Assembly (NCBI GenBank): GCA_963806495.1
Contig: CAWDYA010000011.1
Span: forward strand, 434,001-498,000
DNA from: CAWDYA01 sp963806495
Lineage (GTDB): Bacteria; Acidobacteriota; Polarisedimenticolia; JACPZX01; DASXTC01
DNA: 64,000 nt
Direction of reading: 5' to 3'
Both the position numbers and the translations under genes were made by a program. This document shows, piece after piece, positions 32,316 through 41,530 of the stretch; within the stretch, counting starts at the first letter, position 1, and the number at the start of each line of letters is the position of its first letter. The notes under the pieces are model-generated. The model saw nothing but the letters and a program-made list of their open reading frames with translations, was not told the DNA's origin and searched no databases.

Positions 32316-33141
32316 ATGAAGATCGCTCTCGCGCAGAACAATGCCGGCGTCGATCGCCGCGCGAACCTGGAACGGGCTCTGCATACGATGGAGCGCGCCG
32401 CGGCGGCGGGCGCGGCGCTGATCGTCTTCCCGGAACTGGCCGTGGACCGGTTCTTCCCCGCATCGGAGTCGAACGAAGCGGCCCGTGATCTCGCCGAGCC
32501 GGTGCCGGGGCCGACCGCCGACGCGGTGGCCGACGCGGCCCGGAGGCTGTCGCTCGTCACCGTCTTCAACATGTACGAGAGGGACGCCGGCGGGCGGTGC
32601 TACGACTCGTCTCCGGTCTTCGACGCCGACGGCAGCCTGCTCGGCGTGACGCGGATGGTGCACATCGCCGACTTCGAGGGATTCCGCGAGAAGGCCTACT
32701 ACCACCCGGGCGATCGCGGGGCCCCCGTGTACGACACCCGGGCCGGACGTGTCGGTGTGGCGATCTGCTACGACCGGCACTACCCGGAGTACATGCGCGC
32801 TCTCGGCGTGCGCGGCGCGCAGATCGTCGCGATACCGCAGGCGGGAGCCCTCGACGAGTGGCCCGAGGGACTCTACGAGGCGGAGGTTCGCGCCGCCGCG
32901 TTCCAGAACGGGTACTATGCCGCGCTGGCCAACCGCGTCGGCGAGGAAGGAAGGCTCACCTTCGCCGGCGAGTCGTTCGTCGTGGATCCATCGGGTCAGG
33001 TGGTCGCCCGCGGGCGGCGTCTCGAGGAGGATTCTCGTGTTTGCCGACGTGGACCCGCGGCTCTGCGAGGCGTCACCGGCCCGCCGGCTTTTCTGGCGCG
33101 ACCGCCGGCCGGAGCTGTACCCGGGCTGGCTGGGCGAGTGA
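32316..33141 (+). CDS. Carbon-nitrogen (nitrilase superfamily) hydrolase (one frameshift)
   Basis: About 274 residues after repair. The catalytic Glu40 (VFPEL) and nucleophile Cys151 (GVAICYDRHYPE) are clear. The usual catalytic Lys in a K-x-H-x-P motif is not: the aligned text reads TRMVHIAD, while Lys126 lies a few residues later (FREKAYYHPGD). The C-terminus jumps to the +1 frame near 33010 and continues ILVFADVDPRLCEASPARRLFWRDRRPELYPGWLGE, the expected nitrilase end. Relatives are N-carbamoylputrescine amidase and beta-ureidopropionase. Whether it is active is uncertain. Divergent from actA. Confidence 0.8.
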
Positions 33142-33217
33142 GCACCGACAAGGGCGACGACCCGGACAGGCCATAGATCCGGACAGGCCGCGCCGGAGCG
33201 AATATCAAGGACGATTC

Positions 33218-33258
33218 TGACATTTGTCATTGATGTCCGCACCCGGGCGGACTATATT
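33218..33258 (+). promoter_or_regulatory. Predicted sigma70-type promoter with overlapping palindromic operators
   Basis: TTGATG (33230-33235) and TATATT (33253-33258) are separated by 17 bases. The spacer and the last base of the -35 box form an inverted repeat GTCCGC-acccgg-GCGGAC (33235-33252). Just upstream lies TGACA-TT-TGTCA (33218-33229). A transcription start near 33265 would leave a leader of about 118 bases before the GTG at 33383, so this likely drives the multiheme electron-transfer operon under repressor or activator control. Confidence 0.5.
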
Positions 33259-33382
33259 GCGGCATTGTTCGCCCCGCACGGCGAAGGGTCTCCGGCGGCC
33301 AGAGTTCCCCCCGCGCGCCCCGCGAGATCCCCACTTCAGAGCATTCGAAGACCTGACCACGGCTCCCGCTGGAGGACGAACC

Positions 33383-34309
33383 GTGATCGAAGCCGCGCGC
33401 CCCCACACCGCACGCAGCACGGCCTCCGTGTCTTCGGCGGCGCCCCGGCCGGGCGCGATCCTGAAGCCCGGCCCCGCCATGGTTGCCTGCTTCGTCCTGC
33501 TGGCCGCCGTCAACGTCATCGGCCTTCCTTATTACACGGCATCGCTCGGCGAGAGGATCCGGCATCCGCTGCACCCCTGGCTCAAGCCCTCGGGCCTCGT
33601 CGGCCAGAGTCTCGGCATGCTCGCCGTGGTGCTGTTTCTCTTCCTCTGGCTCTATCCGCTCAGAAAGAAGCTCGGTGCCCGCGCCGCCTTCACCGGCCGC
33701 GTACCCGCGTGGCTCGACTGGCACATCGCCGCGGGTCTGCTCGCGCCCTGGGCCGCGGCGACCCACGCGGGATGGCGGTTCACCGGGCTGATCGGTCTCG
33801 GCTACGCCGCCATGTTCATCGTGTATCTCAGCGGCATCGTCGGGAGATACATCTATACGCGGATCCCCCGGCGGCGTGACGGACTCGAGCTGAATCGCGA
33901 CGAGATGGCCGCCGAGCGCGAGAAGCTGCTGTTCGAGCTGACGGCGCGCACCGGTTTGCCGCCCGACGAGGTGCGAGGCGTGCTGGCGCGCGACGTGGAA
34001 GGGTGCGAGGGACTGTCTCCGCTCTCGACCATCCGTCGCATGGTGAGCGACGACTTCGCGCGGCGCCGATCGGCACGCGCGCTGGCGCGCCGGATGCCGC
34101 GCTCGGCCGGCGGGCGCTCCCTGACCCAGGTGCTCAGGCTCGCGCGCCGCGAGATGGCGCTGTCCCAGCAGGCCCGGATGCTCGACGCGACACAGCGTCT
34201 TTTCAAGTACTGGCACATCGCCCACCGCCCGTTCGCCGTGACGGCCCTGATCGCCGTGCTGGCGCACATCATCGTGGCGATCCTGATGGGCGCCACCTGG
34301 TTCCTGTGA
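33383..34309 (+). CDS. Integral membrane protein, candidate b-type heme electron carrier
   Basis: 308 residues, about five transmembrane helices. Two groups of membrane His residues (WLDWHIAAGLLAPWAAATHAGW and YWHIAHRPFAVTALIAVLAHIIV) are placed as heme b ligands would be, as in cytochrome b561-like proteins, with a soluble helical stretch of ~120 residues between. I do not recognise a named family. GTG start at 33383 has GGAGGA 6-7 bases upstream; the longer frame from 33224 begins inside the promoter. First gene of the conduit operon; a quinol-linked redox role is inferred from its neighbours. Confidence 0.65.
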   Translation: MIEAARPHTARSTASVSSAAPRPGAILKPGPAMVACFVLLAAVNVIGLPYYTASLGERIRHPLHPWLKPSGLVGQSLGMLAVVLFLFLWLYPLRKKLGARAAFTGRVPAWLDWHIAAGLLAPWAAATHAGWRFTGLIGLGYAAMFIVYLSGIVGRYIYTRIPRRRDGLELNRDEMAAEREKLLFELTARTGLPPDEVRGVLARDVEGCEGLSPLSTIRRMVSDDFARRRSARALARRMPRSAGGRSLTQVLRLARREMALSQQARMLDATQRLFKYWHIAHRPFAVTALIAVLAHIIVAILMGATWFL

Positions 34310-34322
34310 AGGCCCACCCAAG

Positions 34323-35788
34323 ATGACGATGTTGCTGACGACCCTCGGGCTGGTGCTGGTGACGGCGCTGTCAATCCACTTCCATCTGCGGCGAACCTCG
34401 CCTCGTGTCGGCAACACCCCCGCCCGGCCCTCGGGAGAGCCCTGCCCTCGCTGCCGCGCGCTCGTGCCGGCCGGCGCCCCCGTCTGCCCCTCGTGCCGCG
34501 TGCCGCTGCGCGCCTACGACGTCGTGACCGCCGAAGTGTCCGCGGACGCGGGCGATGGTGACGCCGGGGGCGGACGTCTTCACGCGATCGTGCGCGCCGA
34601 CATCTGCGTCGGGTGCGGCACCTGCGTCGAGGCCTGCCCGGAAGCAGGGGCGATACGATTGGAAGGCAAGCGCGCGATCATCGACACCGGAGCCTGCGTC
34701 GGCCACGGGCGGTGCGTGGAGGCCTGCCCGGTGGGCGGGATCCTCATGACGACCGGTGACGCCGTGCAGCGCGTCGAGGTGCCGGGTGTCGACGCGAACT
34801 TCCAGACGAACATCGAGGGGCTCTACATCGTCGGCGAGCTCGGCGGGCGCGGCCTCATCAAGAACGCGGTCAACGAGGAAAGATCGCCGTCGAGCACGTC
34901 GCCCGCCGCACGAACGCCGGCAACGGCCGGCCGGACCCCGTGCCCGGCACCCTCGACGTGGCGATCGTGGGCTCGGGGCCGGCCGGGCTGTCGGCCGGGC
35001 TGGAGGCGCAGCGCCTGGGGCTTTCGTACGTGGTGCTGGAGCGCGGCACCCTGGCCGACTCGATCCGCAAGTATCCCCGCCACAAGCTGCTGCTCGCCGA
35101 GCCGGTGAAGATGCCGCTGTACGGCGATCTCTGGATCGCCGACGCCTCGAAGGAATCGCTGCTCGCGGTCTGGGAGGCGATCGTCGCGCGCACGGGACTC
35201 GCCATCCAGACCGGTCAGGAGGTGAAGGCGATCGAGCCCACCTCGGGGCTGTTCCGGATCGCGACGCTCGACCGGACGTATCACGCCCGGCGCGTGGTGC
35301 TCGCGCTGGGTCGGCGCGGAACACCCCGCAGGCTCGGCGTCCCGGGCGAGGAGCTGGCCAAGGTCGTCTACGACATCGTCGAGATGGAGGTGTTCGCCGG
35401 CCGGCGCGTGCTCGTCGTGGGCGGCGGCGACAGCGCCGTGGAGTCGGCCGTGGGGCTGGGACGCCAGACCGGCACGCAGGTATCGCTGAGCTACAGGTCG
35501 GACAGCTTCAAGCGCGTCAAGTCCCGCAACCGCACCAAGCTCGACGAGTCGGTGGCCGCGGGCCGGGTCGGGCTGCTGCTCTCCAGCGAGGTGCGCGAGA
35601 TCCGCGCCGACTCCGTGCTGCTCGAGATGGAGGGCCGCACGCTGGAGCTTCCCAACGACGACGTGATCATCCGGATCGGCGGCGATCCTCCGTTCGAGTT
35701 CCTCAAGCGGCTCGGCGTTCAGATCGTGACGAAGAAAATCCGAATCACAGCGACGCAGAGCGAGGCCGGTGCCGGCGCGGCATCCTGA
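34323..35788 (+). CDS. Membrane-anchored Fe-S/FAD NAD(P)H oxidoreductase (one missing base)
   Basis: About 488 residues once repaired. An N-terminal helix (residues 2-20) is followed by a zinc ribbon (CPRCRAL...CPSCRVPL), a ferredoxin region with CVGCGTCVEACP and CVGHGRCVEACP (second Cys replaced by His in the latter), and a truncated FAD-type piece GLYIVGELGGRGLIKNAVNE. After a missing base near 34880 it continues KIAVEHVARR into a thioredoxin-reductase-like module with VAIVGSGPAGLSAG (FAD) and VLVVGGGDSAVESA (NAD(P)). Likely exchanges electrons between NAD(P)H, Fe-S centres and the membrane protein before it. It ends inside the start of the 23-heme gene. Confidence 0.75.
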
Positions 35789-37814
35789 CGCGGGCCGCCC
35801 GCGCCGTGCCGGCCGTCTCGCGGCGCTCGCCGCTGCGGCGGCGACGCTGCTGCCGGCGCTGTCCGCGCCGGCCCGCGCGCAGGTCTCCCCCGGCCCGCTC
35901 GCGCGCCCCCACGCCTCCATCGACAGCACGCTGAAGTGCTTCTCGTGTCACGGCTCGTCGAAGGAGTCGATGGACGACAAGTGTCTCGCCTGCCACGAGG
36001 ACATCGGCTGGCTGCGCGACCGTCATCGCGGGTTCCACGGGCAGGCGGGTCTGCCCGCCTGCAGCTCCTGCCACCCGGATCACGGCGGGCGCGACTTCGA
36101 GCTGATCCAGTGGAAGGAGGGCGCACCGGAGAAGTTCGACCACGTGCGCAGCGGCTGGCCACTGAAGGGACGCCACGCCGAGCTGCGGTGCGCGAGCTGC
36201 CACCAGGCGAAGTTCCAGCTCTCCGCCGCGGCGAAGCTCGGCCGCCATGATCCGGGATCACAACGCTGGACCGGACTCGAGACGGCCTGCGCCTCGTGCC
36301 ACGAGGACGCGCACCGCGGCGCGCTCGGCCCGGACTGCGCTTCGTGCCACGGTCTGCAGCACTGGAAGCCGGCGGTCGGCTTCGATCACGCGAAGACCTC
36401 GTTCCCGCTGACCGGCAAGCATGCTCCCGTGGCATGCGCCGCCTGCCATCAGGCAAAACACCTGAAGCTGAAGCTCGACGGCGCCGGACGGCCGATCCCG
36501 TTGTACAAGCCGCTGCCGCACGCCGAGTGCAGCAGCTGCCACAAGGACGTGCACGACGCGCGTCTCGGCCCGGTGTGCAGCAAGTGCCACGGCACCGACG
36601 ACTTTCACCGGGTGGCGAAGGAGTCATTCGACCACGACAGGACCCGCTACCCCCTGCGCGGCGCGCACCGGGCGGTGAAGTGCGCGTCCTGCCACGAGGC
36701 GGCCGCGGCGAAGGGGCGCCAGCCCGCCTTCGCCCGGTGCGGCGACTGTCATGCCGACGCCCACGCGGGCAAGGCCACGCTCGCGGGCAAGGCCGTCGAC
36801 TGCGCCTCGTGCCACGAGGTGTCGGGATGGCGGACATCCACCTTCACCGTGGCGCAGCACGCATCGACACCCTATCCCCTCGTCGGGGCGCATGCGCGCG
36901 TCGCCTGCGCCTCCTGTCATGCCCGGAAGAAGGGAGCGGCGGGCCTGGGCTCCTCGGGCGTGGTGATCCGCGCGGCCCACGCCCTCTGCACCGATTGCCA
37001 CGCCGACGCGCACGCCGGACAGCTCGCGTCCGCAAAGGACGGCGGCGCCTGCGAGTCGTGTCACGCCGTCGCCGGATGGAAGCCGTCCACCTTCACGGCG
37101 GCACGGCACGACAAGCTGAAGTTCCCGCTGAAGGGACGCCATGCCGCGATCGACTGCGCCGCCTGCCACGGGCCGCTGCGGCCCGGGCTGCCGCCCGTCG
37201 CCCCGGCGAAACAGGTCGGCTCGGCGCGCGTGGAGCTGGCGCTGCGCGTCTCGGACTGCGCCGACTGTCATCGTGACCCTCACGCGGGACGGTTCGCGAA
37301 GAGCGCAACGTCACGCTGCGGCGACTGTCACACCTCGGCCGTTTCCTGGACCTCGACCATCGACGTGGAGGGGCATCGTCGCTTCCCGTTCCCGCTCGGC
37401 GGAGCACACCGGGCCGTCCCCTGCATCGCCTGCCACAAGGAGATGGAAGGGCCGCCGGGCGGCTCGACGCTGAAGCTGGCCTCGAACCCGGGCCGGCCGC
37501 TGCCATTCCGAGCCGGGCGCACCCGGTGCAGCGATTGCCACGAGGACCCGCACGGGGATCAGTTCGCGAAGCGCAAGGGCGGCGACACCTGCGACACGTG
37601 CCATGTCGACAACAGGTTCAAGCCGGCCGCCCTGTTCGACCACGAGCACGACACGGTCTTCCCGCTCAAGGGCGCCCACGCGCGCGTGACGTGCGGTGAA
37701 TGCCACAAGCCCCGCATCGACGAGAAGGGAGTGAGACGGGTCGTCTACCGTTCCGTTCCCACACGGTGTGAGGATTGCCACGCTGGCGGCAAGCAGGGAG
37801 GAGCATCACCATGA
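35769..37814 (+). CDS. 23-heme c-type cytochrome
   Basis: 681 residues with a signal peptide (GRLAALAAAAATLLPALSAPARAQ) and 23 CxxCH motifs, about one per 30 residues. A repeating module, F-D-H-x5-FPL-x-G-x-H-x4-CxxCH (for example FDHAKTSFPLTGKHAPVACAACH in outline), occurs about seven times and also appears in the next gene, so the two share ancestry. It is a periplasmic electron wire or capacitor. GTG start at 35769 overlaps the upstream gene by 20 bases; its stop overlaps the next ATG (ATGA). All Cys-Cys-His triplets look intact and the frame is unbroken. Confidence 0.92.
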   Translation: MPARHPDAGRPRRAGRLAALAAAAATLLPALSAPARAQVSPGPLARPHASIDSTLKCFSCHGSSKESMDDKCLACHEDIGWLRDRHRGFHGQAGLPACSSCHPDHGGRDFELIQWKEGAPEKFDHVRSGWPLKGRHAELRCASCHQAKFQLSAAAKLGRHDPGSQRWTGLETACASCHEDAHRGALGPDCASCHGLQHWKPAVGFDHAKTSFPLTGKHAPVACAACHQAKHLKLKLDGAGRPIPLYKPLPHAECSSCHKDVHDARLGPVCSKCHGTDDFHRVAKESFDHDRTRYPLRGAHRAVKCASCHEAAAAKGRQPAFARCGDCHADAHAGKATLAGKAVDCASCHEVSGWRTSTFTVAQHASTPYPLVGAHARVACASCHARKKGAAGLGSSGVVIRAAHALCTDCHADAHAGQLASAKDGGACESCHAVAGWKPSTFTAARHDKLKFPLKGRHAAIDCAACHGPLRPGLPPVAPAKQVGSARVELALRVSDCADCHRDPHAGRFAKSATSRCGDCHTSAVSWTSTIDVEGHRRFPFPLGGAHRAVPCIACHKEMEGPPGGSTLKLASNPGRPLPFRAGRTRCSDCHEDPHGDQFAKRKGGDTCDTCHVDNRFKPAALFDHEHDTVFPLKGAHARVTCGECHKPRIDEKGVRRVVYRSVPTRCEDCHAGGKQGGASP

Positions 37815-39088
37815 AGCCCGCACGACTTCATCTCGGCCTCTTCGTCTTCGCTACGCTGGCCGCGGGCGCGGCGCCCGCGGCTGCGGCCGAGACGACATCG
37901 GAGAAGAACCCGCACGGCTCGTTCGTCGCCGACTGTTCGACCTGCCACCGGCCGGACGCCTGGAAGCCGGCCGTCATCTCGAGCGACTTCGACCACAGGA
38001 AGTACGGCTACACGCTGCAGGGGGCGCACGAGAAGCTCCCCTGCCGCACGTGCCACGCCTCGCTCGACTTCAAGCGGGCCGGGACGGCCTGTATCGACTG
38101 CCACCAGGACATCCACAACGGCGAGATGGGGATCGACTGCGATCGATGCCACACGCTGCGCAACTTCATCGAGCAGACGCAGCAGCGGCGCAACCACAGG
38201 CTGACCCGTTTCCCGCTCACCGGCGCCCACACGGCCGTGGACTGCGATTCGTGCCATCGTGCCGGCAGTACGGGGCAATTGAGCTTCGTCAACACGAATA
38301 CCGAGTGCGATTCGTGCCATCTGAATGACTACCTGGCCACCACCAACCCCGACCACACCGCCTCGGGGCTGCCGCGCGACTGCATCGAGTGCCACTCGGT
38401 CATAAGCTGGGCGGGCAGCCGGTTCAACCACTCCACGACCGGGTTCCCCCTGTCGGGCACGCACAAGAGCCTCGATTGCTCAGCCTGCCACACCGGCAAC
38501 CAGTTCACGGGGGCGTCTCCCGACTGCTGGTCGTGCCATCAGACCGACTTCGAGCAGACCACCAACCCGCCTCACCAGAGCCAGGGGTTCTCGCACGACT
38601 GCCAGTCCTGCCACAACACCAGCGCGTGGCAGCCCTCGACCTTCGATCACAACGCGACCGGATTCCCGCTGACCGGCGCGCACCGGGCCGCCGCCTGCAC
38701 CGACTGCCACACCGGCGGCACTTACGCCGGCACGCCCACAGCCTGTGTCTCCTGCCACCAGCAGGACTATGACGGCACCACGAACCCGGACCACCAGGCC
38801 GCCGGCTTCCCGACCGACTGCGCGAGCTGCCACGGGACCACGACCTGGAGCGGGGCGACCTTCGACCACGACTCGCTCTACTTCCCGATCTACAGCGGCG
38901 CGCACGCCGGCCGGTGGGCGTCCTGCGCCACCTGCCATATCAACCCGGCCAACTACGGCGACTTCACATGCCTTTCGTGTCACCCGCACGATGACAAGAA
39001 CTCGACCGACGGCCACCACAGCGGGGTCAACGGGTACATGTATGTCAGCTCGGCCTGCTACAGCTGTCATCCGAGGGGGAGGCACTGA
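37811..39088 (+). CDS. 16-heme c-type cytochrome
   Basis: 425 residues. Signal peptide MKPARLHLGLFVFATLAAG with cleavage after AAAAE region, then 16 CxxCH motifs. Two repeat types alternate: FDH/NH-x-FPLTGAH-x4-CxxCH, shared with the 23-heme protein, and TTNP-x-H-x-x-GFP-x-DCxxCH-x4-W, present three times. It has no lipobox or membrane helix. Placed between the 23-heme cytochrome and a beta-barrel, it is the natural candidate for the heme wire that sits in or near the outer-membrane pore. Translationally coupled to both neighbours. Confidence 0.92.
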   Translation: MKPARLHLGLFVFATLAAGAAPAAAAETTSEKNPHGSFVADCSTCHRPDAWKPAVISSDFDHRKYGYTLQGAHEKLPCRTCHASLDFKRAGTACIDCHQDIHNGEMGIDCDRCHTLRNFIEQTQQRRNHRLTRFPLTGAHTAVDCDSCHRAGSTGQLSFVNTNTECDSCHLNDYLATTNPDHTASGLPRDCIECHSVISWAGSRFNHSTTGFPLSGTHKSLDCSACHTGNQFTGASPDCWSCHQTDFEQTTNPPHQSQGFSHDCQSCHNTSAWQPSTFDHNATGFPLTGAHRAAACTDCHTGGTYAGTPTACVSCHQQDYDGTTNPDHQAAGFPTDCASCHGTTTWSGATFDHDSLYFPIYSGAHAGRWASCATCHINPANYGDFTCLSCHPHDDKNSTDGHHSGVNGYMYVSSACYSCHPRGRH

Positions 39089-40704
39089 TGAACGCCATGC
39101 GCAAGCTGATCCCCTGGATACGGCCCGCGGCGCTCCTGCTCGCCATGATGCCCGGCATCGCCGACCTGCCCGCCGCGACGGAGCAGGCCGAGACCGGGCC
39201 GTACCGTGAGACCACCATCACCTATCTGTCCGGGGCATCGGTCTATCTCGGCTCGGGCAGTGACGCCGGAATGGCGATCGGCCAGCAGCTCGAGGTGGTG
39301 CGAGACGGCGCGGTGATCGGATGGCTGCGTGTCACCTACATCTCGGCCAGCCGGGCCCTGTGCGAGCGGATCAGCGGTGAGACGCCCCTCGCCACCGGTG
39401 ACACCGTCCGCTACATCCCGCAGGCGGCGCCCACGCCGGCCGCGGAGCCGGCCCAACGCAAGCCGGAGCCGCCCCGCGCGCGACGCGGGACCGGGCTGCA
39501 TGGCCGCGTCGGCGTCCGGTACCTCGTGGTGAGGGACAACGGCGTGGACGGCGCGGACGGCACCGACTTCTCACAGCCCGCGCTCGATCTGCGGCTCGAC
39601 GGCACGACGATGGGCGGGGCGCCGATCGACATGGACGTCGACGTCCGCTCCCGCCGCTCGTATCGCACGATGCCCGACGGCACGCGCGAGACCGACGGCT
39701 CGACGAGCATCTACCGGATGTCCGCCTCCTGGCACGACCCTGCCTCGCCATGGCGCGTCACCGCCGGGCGGCAGGTCTCGCCGTCTCTCGCGGCGATCAG
39801 CATCTTCGACGGCGTGGAGGCGTCGTACCGGGCGGCACGGTGGGGCGCAGGCGTCTTCAGCGGCACCCAGCCCGATCCGGTCGACCTCGGCTACTCCAAC
39901 ACGATCCGCGAGCACGGTGCCTATGTCGAGTGGCGTCAGGCGCCCGAGAGCGAGCGACGCTGGGGGATCACCACGGGGCTGATCGGCTCGTACGCGGAGG
40001 GCGAGATCAACCGCGAGTTCTCGTACATGCAGGGCTCGTACATGGGCAGGAGACTCTCCTTCTGGCTCGCCGAGGAGATCGACCTGAACCGCGGATGGAA
40101 GGAGCAGGCCGAGAACAGCTCCGTCTCGTTCACCAGCACGCTGGTGACGGTCGGCCTGCGCGCCACCGAGGGGCTCTCGTTCAACGCCGGCTACGACAAC
40201 CGGCGCAACGTGCGTCTCTACCGCGACCGGATCACGCCGGTCACCGAGTTCGACGATCAGTACCGCACGGGCGCCTGGGCGGGGGCGACGTGGCGGTTCG
40301 CCGACCACTACTCGATCGGCGTGGACGGCCGCACCAACACGGGCGGCTCCACCGGCGGCGCCGACGGTTACACGCTGCGTCTCGGGGCCGTGCGGCTGAC
40401 GCCCCTCGGGCTGGACTTCCGCTCGCGCAGCACCCGCTACACCAACGACACGGTGGAGGGATGGCTGCACTCGCTCGGGATCGGCCTGCCGCTGGGATCG
40501 CGCTGGCACATCGAGGTCAACGGCGGCGTGCGCGACGAGACGAACCTGATCGATCCCACGCTGGGCGGCACGCTGACCTGGTACGGCCTGGACATCGACG
40601 TGAACATCGCGCGGCGTTGGTACGCCATCCTGTCCGTGGAGACCGCCACCGGCGACATGGAGGCCACGGATCAGGCGTTCCTGAGCGTCTCGTGGCGGTT
40701 CTGA
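39088..40704 (+). CDS. Outer-membrane beta-barrel protein, candidate porin of an electron conduit
   Basis: 538 residues. A signal sequence (RKLIPWIRPAALLLAMMPG) and a small beta-rich periplasmic domain (about 35-115, SGASVYLGSGSDAGMAIGQQLEVV) precede a Pro-rich linker and ~400 residues of alternating beta-strand pattern (for example ATWRFADHYSIGVDG, WYGLDIDVNIARRWYAI) ending in the outer-membrane signature SVSWRF. It starts inside the stop of the 16-heme gene (TGATG). By analogy with MtrB/PioB/OmbB in known porin-cytochrome conduits it may hold a multiheme cytochrome across the outer membrane; sequence similarity to those was not tested. Confidence 0.75.
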   Translation: MNAMRKLIPWIRPAALLLAMMPGIADLPAATEQAETGPYRETTITYLSGASVYLGSGSDAGMAIGQQLEVVRDGAVIGWLRVTYISASRALCERISGETPLATGDTVRYIPQAAPTPAAEPAQRKPEPPRARRGTGLHGRVGVRYLVVRDNGVDGADGTDFSQPALDLRLDGTTMGGAPIDMDVDVRSRRSYRTMPDGTRETDGSTSIYRMSASWHDPASPWRVTAGRQVSPSLAAISIFDGVEASYRAARWGAGVFSGTQPDPVDLGYSNTIREHGAYVEWRQAPESERRWGITTGLIGSYAEGEINREFSYMQGSYMGRRLSFWLAEEIDLNRGWKEQAENSSVSFTSTLVTVGLRATEGLSFNAGYDNRRNVRLYRDRITPVTEFDDQYRTGAWAGATWRFADHYSIGVDGRTNTGGSTGGADGYTLRLGAVRLTPLGLDFRSRSTRYTNDTVEGWLHSLGIGLPLGSRWHIEVNGGVRDETNLIDPTLGGTLTWYGLDIDVNIARRWYAILSVETATGDMEATDQAFLSVSWRF

Positions 40705-40719
40705 GCCGGCGCCCCTCCG

Positions 40720-41523
40720 TCAGAGGCCGCGGTGCAGGATGGCCGGCGGCGCGATGCCGGCTTCGCGGAACGCCTGCAGCACCCGTTCGTTGACGTCCGT
40801 CTCGAACGCCTTCTCGAATCGCACGTCGAGGACATACGCCTTGGCCCTCACCTGCACCGCGAGATAGTTGTCCTGGATGACCTGCTTGACGAGGACAGCC
40901 CACGGCTTCCTGAGCTGCGCGTAACGGCTCGTGGTGAGCGCCTCCTGCACGATCTGCTTCGCCTTCGCGACGTCCTGGTCGAGGCCCACGTAGAAGTCCA
41001 TCTGGATCATCATATCGACCGAGCCCGCGTTGCCCGACGCCACCACCTCGATCAGGAACTTGTTGTTCGGAATGGTGACCAGCGTGTCGTCGAGCGTCAT
41101 GAGCCGCACGGAGCGAAGGCCGATGTCCCGGATCTCGCCGTAGTAGTTCTCGAAGGTGACCCGGTCGCCCACCTGGAACGGTTTGTCCATCAGGATCACC
41201 AGCCCCGCCACCACCGACGCGACGATGTCCTTCAGCGCGAATCCGATGGAGACGGCCACCGTGCCGCCCACGGCGAGCACGACCTCGCGGGTGAGCACCA
41301 GCATGGTCGCCGCCGCACCCAGCCCGCCGAGCATGTAGAGGCCGAACCGGACGAACGAGCCGACCTGATTGATGATCAGCCGCTTGTCGGCGAACCGCTG
41401 TCCTGCACGGTTGAGCACGCCCGTCAGGATGCGCGCGATGACGAACGTCACGAGCAGGATCGCCAGCGCGTAGGGGATCCCGCCGACCCGCACGATGTTC
41501 AGGATGTCCGCCTGGTTGTCCAT
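40720..41523 (-). CDS. Small-conductance mechanosensitive channel (MscS family)
   Basis: 267 residues. Two N-terminal transmembrane helices, then the pore-lining helix with the Gly/Ala-rich pattern VGGTVAVSIGFALKDIVASVVAGLVIL and the beta-domain motif DKPFQVGDRVTFENYYGEIRDIGLRSVRLMTLDDTLVTIPNNKFL, classic MscS. The C-terminal domain continues to residue 267. It opens under membrane tension to release solutes. It starts 7 bases after the stop of the membrane NTPase gene, so the two are likely co-translated and may work together. Confidence 0.93.
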   Translation of the reverse strand: MDNQADILNIVRVGGIPYALAILLVTFVIARILTGVLNRAGQRFADKRLIINQVGSFVRFGLYMLGGLGAAATMLVLTREVVLAVGGTVAVSIGFALKDIVASVVAGLVILMDKPFQVGDRVTFENYYGEIRDIGLRSVRLMTLDDTLVTIPNNKFLIEVVASGNAGSVDMMIQMDFYVGLDQDVAKAKQIVQEALTTSRYAQLRKPWAVLVKQVIQDNYLAVQVRAKAYVLDVRFEKAFETDVNERVLQAFREAGIAPPAILHRGL

Positions 41524-41530
41524 CGCCCCC

